A stretch of 23,589 nucleotides of DNA from Pedobacter sp. UBA5917 (GCF_002432345.1 NZ_DJDT01000190.1:1-23589), one strand, 5' to 3'. Numbered from the stretch's first letter, positions 8,740 through 15,241 are shown. Program-made: numbers and translations. Notes: generated from the sequence alone by a model not told the origin.

Positions 8740-8907
8740 AATCCCTACGCCGGCATTACCCGGATCAGGTGCATGGTCTTTAAATTTCAATGATCAAAAT
8801 TCAATTTTCAAACCGTTTGGAAATTGAATATTTTGATTTGGTTATTTAAAGCCAATGGGTATGATCTCAGCCTGTTTTTGTGTTTATTTAAACAAGGCAC
8901 CCCTAAT
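8740..8907 (-). promoter_or_regulatory. TPP riboswitch (THI element)
   Basis: Read on the minus strand, the conserved blocks occur in the correct order: GGGGTGCC (8903-8896), CTGAGA (8870-8865), ACCC (8860-8857), CCTGATCCGGGTAAT (8769-8755) and GCCGGCGTAGGGA (8754-8742). These are the pyrimidine- and pyrophosphate-sensing parts of the TPP aptamer. The P3 arm is unusually long: about 85 nt (roughly 8853-8771) separate ACCC from CCTGATC, and GGCTTTAAAT pairs with ATTTAAAGACC at its base. It lies upstream of the receptor gene and probably governs the run of genes to 2985. The closing P1 helix looks weak by eye. Confidence 0.95.
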
Positions 8908-8914
8908 GATGTGG

Positions 8915-8922
8915 CAAATGTA
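8915..8922 (-). promoter_or_regulatory. Bacteroidota -7 box for the thiamine unit
   Basis: TACATTTG on the minus strand matches the Bacteroidota TAnnTTTG element. The aptamer begins about 10 nt downstream, so transcription would start just before it. A TTG lies about 15 bp upstream as a possible -33 element. The rest of 8923-9041 shows no gene. Confidence 0.6.
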
Positions 8923-9041
8923 GAAAATATTTGGCAATTCAGGCAGTTTTTAATATGTTATGGGCTAATCAGACAAAAATTGACAGTATTATTTGAAAAA
9001 TAAGGGCTTTTAGGTTTAGATATTAACGGATAATTATCAAA

Positions 9042-9144
9042 CGTTCCTACGGAACGGCGCAACAAACAAATATTACAAATCGTCCCATCGGGACGATTCC
9101 TGGGTAGAAAAAATGTTTTCGTTTTTTTTCGTTCCATCGGAACG
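9042..9144. repeat. Three related 15-bp palindromes
   Basis: CGTTCCTACGGAACG (9042-9056), CGTCCCATCGGGACG (9081-9095) and CGTTCCATCGGAACG (9130-9144) each have 6-bp arms and a 3-nt centre. The centre-to-centre spacings are 39 and 49 bp, and GGTAGAAAAA lies between the second and third. The last ends two bases from the stop codon of the kinase gene. Similar CGTCCC/GGGACG palindromes are, from general knowledge, dispersed repeats in this phylum. Confidence 0.7.
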
Positions 9145-9146
9145 TT

Positions 9147-9689
9147 TCATGTTCGGCCCAAAAATCCATCAATCGCTTTCACCGCATTTGCGATCCGCTC
9201 ATCACCCAAACCGCCTATAACCTTATAATTGGCATTGAGGGCCTGAAGTTCTTTGTGCCAAACCTCCATAAAATATTCGCGTTTGTTCGGAAAATCGCGC
9301 AGCGGATCATCCTGCCATGGCAAATCGATATCCATTAACAGGTACAGATCGTATGGTTTTTGGGGCAATGCATCAAGCACCACCTGCGGCGTTTCGCCAA
9401 GTACCTCATCGCTCCATATTTTTACCGTAATAAAAGTGGTATCACAGATGATAAAATCACTTTCAGTAATGGCCAGAACGGCATCTTCTAAAGCCACCTG
9501 ACCATAATACATATTAACCTCATCCTGCAGCGTATAATCGGCAACCAGGTTTTCGCAATAGTAACGGGCATATTCTGGCACCCACGAAACTTTGTAATGT
9601 TTTGCAAGTAACCGGGATATGGTAGATTTCCCTGTGCTTTCGGGGCCAACAATGGCGATCTTTTTGATATTCTTGTTCACAATGGCCAA
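9147..9689 (-). CDS. NadR-like P-loop kinase (ribosylnicotinamide kinase-like AAA ATPase)
   Basis: About 177-180 residues matching the C-terminal kinase domain of NadR. The Walker A is GPESTGKST (about 14-22), followed by VPEYARYYCENL, a Walker B-like strand FIICDTTFITVKIW, and a lid segment DDPLRDFPNKREYF. In NadR this domain phosphorylates ribosylnicotinamide to NMN; free-standing versions are common in Bacteroidota beside PnuC-type transporters, but none is here. The first usable codon is TTG at 9689, but it is part of a TACATTTG promoter box (9694-9687). An in-frame GTG at 9680 would give 177 residues and an almost leaderless mRNA. It lies upstream of the TPP unit on the same strand with its own promoter, so it is probably a separate transcript. 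Substrate uncertain. Confidence 0.75.
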   Translation of the reverse strand: MAIVNKNIKKIAIVGPESTGKSTISRLLAKHYKVSWVPEYARYYCENLVADYTLQDEVNMYYGQVALEDAVLAITESDFIICDTTFITVKIWSDEVLGETPQVVLDALPQKPYDLYLLMDIDLPWQDDPLRDFPNKREYFMEVWHKELQALNANYKVIGGLGDERIANAVKAIDGFLGRT

Positions 9690-9694
9690 ATGTA
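9687..9694 (-). promoter_or_regulatory. -7 box overlapping the annotated start of the kinase
   Basis: TACATTTG on the minus strand fits TAnnTTTG and comes just after the terminator at 9708-9749. If used, transcription starts near 9680, where an in-frame GTG lies, and the TTG at 9689 would not be transcribed. Confidence 0.4.
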
Positions 9695-9707
9695 AAGGAA
9701 AAAGCCA

Positions 9708-9749
9708 TAAAAGAAAAAATCCGGTTGAGGAGGGCTCCTCTAACCGGAT
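9708..9749 (-). terminator. Minus-strand intrinsic terminator with no upstream gene
   Basis: ATCCGGTT-GAGGAG (9719-9732) pairs with CTCCTCTAACCGGAT (9735-9749) with one bulged base. On the minus strand a T-rich run (TTTTTTCTTTT) follows. The plus strand has no T-run, so it works right to left. No minus-strand ORF lies in 9750-10100, so it ends something non-coding. Confidence 0.75.
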
Positions 9750-9838
9750 AATAAACCAAACAAACTATTTATGAAGAAATCCTCATGGCGGGTAACTAAT
9801 CCGCGGAGGAAGCTTTAGATCTTTTTCTAAAGTATATA
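9708..9838 (-). ncRNA. Candidate small RNA ending at the 9708-9749 terminator
   Basis: Read on the minus strand, three hairpins stand in a row. CTTTAG/CTAAAG is at 9832-9813. A two-part stem at 9809-9781 has outer CCTC/GAGG and inner GCGG/CCGC. The intrinsic terminator follows. The 5' end is not fixed and could lie anywhere between about 9833 and 10000; no clear promoter was found. I do not recognise a known RNA family. The plus strand of the same stretch carries only a 15-codon ORF. The remaining 9839-10101 shows no gene. Confidence 0.35.
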
Positions 9839-10101
9839 CAAAACGCATATATGTTCTGCTTATTACAACATTATTGCCAATATTTAGATCTTCACAACTT
9901 CGTGACTTAAATCTGACGCGCAGGCCTGTTTTTCCGAATTTCTTTTAACAAAAATTAACGTTTGCGGTAGTATTGTACATTTTGTTTTTACATCCGTGTA
10001 TAATTTATAGTACAATCTGTTTTTCGAGTGTTCATTATTTAAAACTATTTGTAGTAAATGGTGTTATTTATTTCGGACATGAACAACTAAAACGTTATAC
10101 C

Positions 10102-10419
10102 ATGAAAAAATTATGCGTTGTATTATCCCTTTCAATTGTATTTGCCCTGGGGGCAATTGCCTTTACAAATATTAAATTGGGCGGAATAATCGGAAAAATA
10201 AGCCCAACAGATGCTGCTTCTTCTGTTACGCTTGTAGCTGCAACAGACACTTTAAAAGCAGACATTAATCAGGGCGTTTTTACTTTCACCAACCTTAAAC
10301 AGGGGGTTTATAATGTGGTGATTAAGGCCAATGCGCCATACAAAGATGCCGTGATAGAAAAAGTTGCCGTAAAAGATAGCGCCACCACAGATTTAGGCGA
10401 AATTAAATTGCAGCAATAG
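10102..10419 (+). CDS. Small secreted protein with carboxypeptidase-regulatory-like fold
   Basis: A 105-residue protein with a signal peptide (MKKLCVVLSLSIVFALGAIA, about 1-20). It is followed by one short beta-sandwich: GGIIGKISPTDAASSVTL, then GVFTFTNLKQGVYNVVIKA, and DLGEIKLQQ at the end. The 'F.f.nL..G.Y.v.v' pattern is that of carboxypeptidase-regulatory-like/prealbumin-like domains, here standing alone. I chose the ATG at 10102 because it starts a signal peptide; an upstream in-frame ATG at 9973 would add 43 unrelated residues. The gene is monocistronic and followed by a clear terminator. Specific function is unknown; location is periplasm or outer surface. Confidence 0.72.
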   Translation: MKKLCVVLSLSIVFALGAIAFTNIKLGGIIGKISPTDAASSVTLVAATDTLKADINQGVFTFTNLKQGVYNVVIKANAPYKDAVIEKVAVKDSATTDLGEIKLQQ

Positions 10420-10442
10420 CAATTTTGGCAAAAGAAAAATTT

Positions 10443-10473
10443 AAAAAGAGGACTTTACAAATCCTCTTTTTTA
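10443..10473. terminator. Intrinsic terminator after the small secreted protein
   Basis: AAAAAGAGGA (10443-10452) pairs with TCCTCTTTTT (10462-10471) around CTTTACAAA, and more T follows. A-runs and T-runs on both sides mean it could work in either direction. Confidence 0.85.
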
Positions 10474-10509
10474 TTTTAAAAAAATCAGCTTAAAATCGCG
10501 CTAAAGATG

Positions 10510-10517
10510 TATCTTTG
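10510..10517 (+). promoter_or_regulatory. carB promoter -7 box
   Basis: TATCTTTG followed by CATCCC fits the Bacteroidota TAnnTTTG consensus. It is about 114 nt before the carB ATG, and transcription should start near 10520-10525. Confidence 0.65.
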
Positions 10518-10518
10518 C

Positions 10519-10550
10519 ATCCCGACAGAACAGTTGGGATTTTTCTTCTT
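10519..10550 (+). promoter_or_regulatory. Leader hairpin with U-tract before carB
   Basis: ATCCCGAC (10519-10526) pairs with GTTGGGAT (10533-10540) through 8 bp including one G-U, around AGAACA, and TTTTCTTCTT follows. It has the shape of an intrinsic terminator but lies at or across the predicted transcription start, so it may be a 5'-end stabilising hairpin, an attenuator, or not fully transcribed. Confidence 0.4.
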
Positions 10551-10630
10551 ACAAGCACAAAATCTCGTTGCTTCCAGGTTTTAAAAGACCTTTATTACTT
10601 TAGAATTTTAATTATTGTTTAAGCTTTATC

Positions 10631-13468
10631 ATGCCTAAAGACACTTCCATCCGCTCAGTACTGATTATAGGATCTGGACCAATTATCATTGGCCAAGCCT
10701 GTGAATTTGATTACTCGGGTTCGCAAGCGGCCCTTTCTTTAAAAGAAGAAGGGATTACCGTTTCCATTATCAACTCTAATCCGGCAACCATCATGACGGA
10801 TAAGGTTATCGCCGACCATGTTTACCTGCGTCCGCTAACCGTTGATTCAATAGAGGTTATTTTACAGGAGCACATCAACTCTGCAGATTTACCAAGGATT
10901 GATGCGGTACTTCCTACAATGGGAGGTCAAACGGCACTAAACCTTTGTAAAGAGGCCGAAGAACGTGGTGTTTGGGAAAAATATGGCGTAAAAGTAGTTG
11001 GTGTAGATGTTGATGCGATCGAAAAAACCGAAAACCGTGAGGCATTCCGTCAATTAATGGTTGATATCGGTGTAGGCGTAGCCCAGTCGAAAATTGCCAA
11101 CTCATTTTTAGAAGGTAAAGAAGCGGCACAGGAAATCGGTTATCCATTGGTAATCCGTCCTTCATATACACTGGGTGGTTCTGGTGGCGGTTTCGTTCAC
11201 AAAAAAGAAGATTTCGATGCTGCTTTAAAACGTGGCTTAGAAGCTTCGCCAACCCACGAGGTATTGGTAGAAAAAGCTGTTTTAGGCTGGAAAGAATACG
11301 AACTGGAGTTATTAAGGGATAGCAACGATAACGTAATCATTATCTGTTCGATCGAGAACTTCGACCCAATGGGTATCCACACAGGAGATTCGATCACTGT
11401 TGCGCCAGCAATGACATTATCAGACCGTTGTTACCAGGAAATGCGTAACCAGGCCATCAAAATGATGCGTGCAATCGGCAACTTTGCCGGTGGCTGTAAC
11501 GTTCAGTTCTCGGTTAACCCGGCAGACGACGAGATTATCGCAATCGAAATCAACCCGCGTGTATCGCGTTCATCAGCTTTGGCAAGTAAGGCAACCGGAT
11601 ATCCGATTGCGAAAATCGCTGCTAAACTGGCGATCGGTTACAACCTTGACGAAATTGAAAACCAGATTACCAAAACAACTTCTGCATATTTCGAGCCTAC
11701 CTTAGATTATGTAATCGTTAAAGTACCACGTTGGAACTTCGATAAATTTAAAGGAGCTAACAAAGAACTTGGCTTACAGATGAAATCTGTTGGTGAGGTA
11801 ATGGCTATCGGCCGTACCTTTATCGAAGCTTTGCAAAAAGCTTGTCAGAGTTTGGAGATCAACCGTGCAGGTTTAGGTGCAGACGGCAGGCAGGTACGCA
11901 ATATTGAAGAAATTATGGACGGTTTGGAGCATGCTTCATGGAACCGTTTATTCCTGATAAAAGACGCCATGGCGATGGGCGTACCTTTGGAATCCATCCG
12001 CAAGGTTACCAAAATCGACAAATGGTTCTTAAACCAGATTCAAGAGCTTGTATTGCTCGAAACTGAATTAAAAAGATATTCTTTAAACAATATCCCCCAG
12101 GACTTCTTCTTCACGCTTAAACAAAAAGGGTTCTCTGATGTACAGATTGCCTGGTTGTTAGGAAACGTTACCGAAGATGAAGTTTACGATCGCCGTAAAG
12201 CTCTAGGCATCAACAGGGTATATAAAATGGTTGATACCTGCGCAGCAGAGTTTCCGGCCAAAACACCATATTACTACTCTACTTTCGAAGAGGAGAACGA
12301 ATCTAAACCTTCCGATCGTAAAAAGGTAATTGTCTTAGGTTCAGGCCCTAACCGTATCGGCCAGGGTATCGAATTCGATTATTCTTGTGTACACGGTTTA
12401 TTGGCCGCAAAAGAATCAGGTTTCGAAGCCATCATGGTTAACTGTAACCCTGAAACGGTTTCTACTGATTTTAACATGGCCGATAAATTATACTTCGAGC
12501 CGGTTTTCTGGGAGCACGTTCGCGAAATTATCGAACTTGAAAAACCTGAAGGTGTAATTGTTCAGCTTGGTGGACAAACCGCGCTGAAAATGGCCGAAAA
12601 ACTGACCGAAAAAGGAATCAAAATTATTGGAACATCTTTCGAGAACATGGACATCGCCGAAGATCGCGGTCGTTTCTCTGATCTGTTAAAAGAATTAAAC
12701 ATCCCTTATCCAAAATATGGTGTTGCAGAAAATGCTGAAGAGGCAATTGTTGTGGCAAATGAGGTAGGTTATCCGGTATTGGTACGCCCTAGTTATGTAT
12801 TGGGTGGTCAGGGAATGAGCATCGTAATCAACGATGAAGACCTTGAAAAGGCTGTAGTGAAATTACTGGGCGATTTACCGGGCAACCGTGTATTGATCGA
12901 CCACTTTTTAGATAGGGCTGAAGAAGCAGAATCTGATTCAATCTCAGACGGCGACGACGTTCACATTGTAGGCATGATGGAACACATTGAGCCAGCGGGT
13001 ATCCACTCAGGAGATTCGTTCGCGGTATTGCCAACCTTCAGCTTATCAGAAACGGTAACTAAAGCGATGGAAGAATACTCGATCAAAATTGCCAAAGCAT
13101 TAAATGTACGCGGATTATTGAACATCCAGTTTGCCATTAAAGATGAAAAGGTTTATGTAATCGAAGCGAACCCTAGGGCATCGCGTACGGTACCTTTCAT
13201 TGCAAAAGCTTACGATGTGCCTTATATCAACATCGCAGCCAAAATTATGCTGGGTGTGGCTAAGCTGAAAGATTTTACAATCGTTCGAAAGCTTGAAGGT
13301 TACGCCATTAAAGAACCGGTTTTCTCTTACGAGAAATTCCCGGAAGTAGCGAAAGAATTAGGTCCAGAAATGAAATCTACAGGTGAGGCGATCCGTTTCA
13401 TCAAAGATTTAGAAGATCCTTACTTCCGCAAACTTTACAAAGACAAATCGATGTACTTAAGTAAGTAA
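10631..13468 (+). CDS. carB: Carbamoyl-phosphate synthase large subunit, lacking the C-terminal MGS domain
   Basis: A 945-residue cytoplasmic enzyme that makes carbamoyl phosphate from bicarbonate, ATP and ammonia (delivered by CarA) for pyrimidine and arginine synthesis. The two homologous ATP-grasp halves are clear. The first begins VLIIGSGPIIIGQACEFDYSG (~11-31), with PSYTLGGSGGGF and EINPRVSRSSALASKATGYP. The second begins VIVLGSGPNRIGQGIEFDYS (~570), with PSYVLGGQGMS and EANPRASRTVPFIAKA. An oligomerisation region lies between. The protein stops shortly after GPEMKSTGEA, whereas the E. coli enzyme (1073 residues) continues into the MGS allosteric domain that binds UMP and ornithine. This short form is, from general knowledge, usual in Bacteroidota. 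No carA is adjacent. It has its own promoter and terminator. Confidence 0.97.
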   Translation: MPKDTSIRSVLIIGSGPIIIGQACEFDYSGSQAALSLKEEGITVSIINSNPATIMTDKVIADHVYLRPLTVDSIEVILQEHINSADLPRIDAVLPTMGGQTALNLCKEAEERGVWEKYGVKVVGVDVDAIEKTENREAFRQLMVDIGVGVAQSKIANSFLEGKEAAQEIGYPLVIRPSYTLGGSGGGFVHKKEDFDAALKRGLEASPTHEVLVEKAVLGWKEYELELLRDSNDNVIIICSIENFDPMGIHTGDSITVAPAMTLSDRCYQEMRNQAIKMMRAIGNFAGGCNVQFSVNPADDEIIAIEINPRVSRSSALASKATGYPIAKIAAKLAIGYNLDEIENQITKTTSAYFEPTLDYVIVKVPRWNFDKFKGANKELGLQMKSVGEVMAIGRTFIEALQKACQSLEINRAGLGADGRQVRNIEEIMDGLEHASWNRLFLIKDAMAMGVPLESIRKVTKIDKWFLNQIQELVLLETELKRYSLNNIPQDFFFTLKQKGFSDVQIAWLLGNVTEDEVYDRRKALGINRVYKMVDTCAAEFPAKTPYYYSTFEEENESKPSDRKKVIVLGSGPNRIGQGIEFDYSCVHGLLAAKESGFEAIMVNCNPETVSTDFNMADKLYFEPVFWEHVREIIELEKPEGVIVQLGGQTALKMAEKLTEKGIKIIGTSFENMDIAEDRGRFSDLLKELNIPYPKYGVAENAEEAIVVANEVGYPVLVRPSYVLGGQGMSIVINDEDLEKAVVKLLGDLPGNRVLIDHFLDRAEEAESDSISDGDDVHIVGMMEHIEPAGIHSGDSFAVLPTFSLSETVTKAMEEYSIKIAKALNVRGLLNIQFAIKDEKVYVIEANPRASRTVPFIAKAYDVPYINIAAKIMLGVAKLKDFTIVRKLEGYAIKEPVFSYEKFPEVAKELGPEMKSTGEAIRFIKDLEDPYFRKLYKDKSMYLSK

Positions 13469-13484
13469 TAAAATAACAAAACAG

Positions 13485-13512
13485 GCTCCCGGTGTAAATC
13501 GGGAGCTTTTTT
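13485..13512 (+). terminator. carB intrinsic terminator
   Basis: GCTCCCG (13485-13491) pairs with CGGGAGC (13500-13506) around GTGTAAAT, followed by TTTTTT, 17 nt after the carB stop. Confidence 0.9.
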
Positions 13513-13525
13513 GTTTATTTTGCTT

Positions 13526-13558
13526 AAACCTCGCAGGTTTTGAAAACCTGCGAGGTTT
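13526..13558. repeat. 33-bp near-perfect palindrome (CCTCGCAGG type)
   Basis: Sixteen-base arms (13526-13541 and 13543-13558) around a single G, with core CCTCGCAGG and CCTGCGAGG. A T-run follows, so it may act as a second terminator after carB. The same palindrome is familiar as a dispersed repeat in Bacteroidota; copy number in this genome cannot be seen here. Confidence 0.75.
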
Positions 13559-13579
13559 TTCATATATCATTTATAGTCT

Positions 13580-13683
13580 TCGTTTGTAACGAGGATTACC
13601 AAGAGGTGCATTTATAATGCATACAAAGAAAATACATAAAGCGATAAAATCGCTTCTCTCATACATCCTCGTTAAAAACGAGG
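13580..13683. repeat. Cluster of four short hairpins, REP-like
   Basis: In order: TCGTTTGTAACGA (13580-13592), TGCATTTATAATGCA (13607-13621), AAGCGATAAAATCGCTT (13639-13655) and CCTCGTTAAAAACGAGG (13667-13683). The loops are 3 nt with A/T content. AACGAGGAT near the left end and ATCCTCGTT near the right end are inverted copies, so the cluster is bounded by inverted repeats. It resembles REP-type elements moved by REP-associated tyrosine transposases; no transposase gene is in the window. Confidence 0.65.
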
Positions 13684-13759
13684 ACGATGGTAAAACTATC
13701 ATTCGTTCATAACCGGATGAAAGATTCTGATTTTTCGGCACAGGCTTAAGTAAAACAAA

Positions 13760-13800
13760 CCCGATTGACGGGAAGAGCTTCCGATCCTTCATCGGAACTC
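13760..13800. repeat. Two further hairpins before the sigma gene
   Basis: CCCGATTGACGGG (13760-13772) and a longer stem, TTCCGAT/ATCGGAA around CCTTC (13779-13797), the latter extended by GAG/CTC to 13775-13800. With the REP-like cluster they fill most of 13560-13800. The rest of 13801-13990 shows nothing I can identify. Confidence 0.5.
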
Positions 13801-13990
13801 GTACCAAAAAGCGGGACTGAAACAACCAGAAGCACAGAACCATTCATTTCCGATCAAAAAAACAAACCGGTTTCGAAATAAAGAACCACATTTCATAACA
13901 GAAAATATCCCTTTCGCATCATTACGACAGCATATTTCACCTGATCTTAAAACTGTATTAACATATTTTTATTTTTTTTTATACCTTGAT

Positions 13991-14019
13991 GCAACGTTTT
14001 AAAATCCCTTATGTCTTAT
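13991..14019 (+). promoter_or_regulatory. Candidate ECF-type promoter of the sigma factor gene (autoregulation)
   Basis: GCAACG plus a T-run (13991-14000) and GTCTTAT (14013-14019) match the motif at 233-261 in sequence and in overall length (29 bp each). Transcription would start near 14025-14030, only 10-15 nt before the TTG start at 14039. A TACCTTG at 13982-13988 is a weaker housekeeping-type alternative. Confidence 0.5.
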
Positions 14020-14038
14020 AATCAGAATATTCGAAATT

Positions 14039-14596
14039 TTGGAAGCCGTATACATCGATAAAAACCTAGAGCTAGTAAAAAAATGCATGCAGGGCAGCCG
14101 CGCAGCACAGTTTGAATTATACAAACTGTATGCAAAGGCCATGTATAATGTGGCGCTGCGCATTTTAAATTATGAAGAGGAGGCAGAAGATGTTTTACAG
14201 GAAGCATTTTTGGATGCTTTTACCAGAATTGTTGATTTTAGGCAGGAAACCACTTTCGGACTTTGGCTAAAGCAGATTGTGATCAACAAATCCATCAATT
14301 ACCTGCGTAAACGCAAGATGGAATTTGTAGGTACCGAAGAAATATCGGAAGTACCTGATGAAGATAGTTTTGATGACAGTGATGTGCAGCTGCAGGCCGA
14401 AGAGATAAGACAGGCCATTACCCAATTACCTGATGGTTACAGGGTAGTACTGAGTTTGTACCTGTTAGAGGGTTACGACCACGAAGAGATTGCACACATT
14501 TTAAAAATAAGTGAAAATACAAGCCGTACGCAGTACATGAGGGCAAAAAAGAAGTTAAAAAGCATTTTAGAACAGAAAGGGATGAGAGATGAATAA
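14039..14596 (+). CDS. ECF-subfamily RNA polymerase sigma factor
   Basis: A 185-residue two-domain sigma-70 factor. Region 2 (about 20-85) includes FELYKLYAKAMYNVALRILN, EEEAEDVLQEAFLDAF and FGLWLKQIVINKSINYLRKRK. An acidic linker follows (EEISEVPDEDSFDD). Region 4 (about 120-178) has AITQLPDGYRVVLSLYLLEGYDHEEIAHIL and the recognition helix ISENTSRTQYMRAKKKLK. The start is TTG: there is no in-frame ATG upstream, the next Met (~residue 17) would cut into region 2, and the ECF-type promoter leaves a short leader ending here. The gene overlaps the anti-sigma candidate by 8 nt. It probably drives its own promoter and that at 233-261; this is inference. Confidence 0.92.
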   Translation: MEAVYIDKNLELVKKCMQGSRAAQFELYKLYAKAMYNVALRILNYEEEAEDVLQEAFLDAFTRIVDFRQETTFGLWLKQIVINKSINYLRKRKMEFVGTEEISEVPDEDSFDDSDVQLQAEEIRQAITQLPDGYRVVLSLYLLEGYDHEEIAHILKISENTSRTQYMRAKKKLKSILEQKGMRDE

Positions 14597-15116
14597 TAGA
14601 TTAGAAACCTTTGTAAAGGATAACCGTAAGGCTTTCGATATCATGGAGCCATCGGCAGGGCTTTGGGCAAAGATTGAACAGAAACTAGATACCAAAAAGA
14701 AAAAAAAGCCAATAAAGCTGTACCTATGGATGAGTGCTGCAGCAGCCATAGTGGTGGTTTTCGGTTTAGTTTGGCTGTACGCAGGAAGGTTGCAAAACAA
14801 AGATTTAGAAATAGCCGACGTTAGCGCATCGTACGCAAAAAAAGAAGTTCATTTTGCAGGTTTGATTACCGAAAAAAGAGACAGTTTGGCCATTTTTGCA
14901 TCGGCAAATCCTGAATTATACAAAAAATTTACTGCCGACCTGAAAAAGCTCGATGAAAATTATGAAAGGTTAAAAGCAGAACTGCCAACCTCGCCCAACC
15001 AAACTTTTGTGGTAAAGGCCATGGTTAAAAACCGCGAAATACAGCTACAGTTATTAAAACAACAATTATTGATTATTAACCAGGTTGACGATTATAAAAG
15101 GGTTAACCAGATTTAA
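14589..15116 (+). CDS. Membrane-anchored anti-sigma factor candidate
   Basis: A 175-residue protein with one transmembrane segment (LYLWMSAAAAIVVVFGLVWL, about 45-64). The N-terminal cytoplasmic part of about 40 residues includes FDIMEPSAGLWAKIEQKLD, followed by a lysine-rich stop-transfer stretch. The outer part of about 110 residues is rich in charged helices (LKKLDENYERLKAEL, then KNREIQLQLLKQQLLIINQ), probably a coiled coil. Its ATG lies inside the sigma gene's end (8-nt overlap), so the two are translationally coupled, the usual layout of an ECF factor and its anti-sigma. No zinc-binding HxxxCxxC motif is visible. The role rests mainly on position and topology. Confidence 0.7.
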   Translation: MNNRLETFVKDNRKAFDIMEPSAGLWAKIEQKLDTKKKKKPIKLYLWMSAAAAIVVVFGLVWLYAGRLQNKDLEIADVSASYAKKEVHFAGLITEKRDSLAIFASANPELYKKFTADLKKLDENYERLKAELPTSPNQTFVVKAMVKNREIQLQLLKQQLLIINQVDDYKRVNQI

Positions 15117-15140
15117 GAAAAAGAAACTAATGCCACAAAA

Positions 15141-15173
15141 GCCCTCCCCCCAAGGGGAGGGTTTGGGAGGGGC
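15141..15173. repeat. CCCTCCCC/GGGGAGGG palindrome
   Basis: CCCTCCCC (15142-15149) and GGGGAGGG (15154-15161) around CCAA, followed by TTTGGGAGGGGCC. This GC-rich stem stands out from the AT-rich gap between the anti-sigma and beta-strand protein genes and is a familiar dispersed intergenic repeat in Bacteroidota. It may reduce read-through to the next gene. Confidence 0.65.
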
Positions 15174-15241
15174 CACCACATTTAAATTGCTTATTACCAG
15201 CCGGCAGGTTTTAAGCGCTTAAATGTTTAACAATTAACAAC

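Noticed and set aside
9520..9759. 79-codon minus-strand ORF overlapping the kinase
   Set aside because: It is a shifted frame of the kinase gene and crosses the terminator at 9708-9749.
9973..10101. 43-residue N-terminal extension of the small secreted protein
   Set aside because: The ATG at 10102 begins a clear signal peptide; the upstream part is AT-rich and has no protein-like pattern.
10914..11397. Minus-strand and alternative-frame ORFs inside carB
   Set aside because: They are opposite or out of frame with a fully conserved enzyme and show no family motif.
13580..13683. CRISPR-like array
   Set aside because: The four hairpins differ in sequence, spacing is uneven, and there are no cas genes.
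13571..13843. 90-codon minus-strand ORF
   Set aside because: It runs across the REP-like hairpins and other palindromes, so the reading frame is a by-product of repeat sequence.
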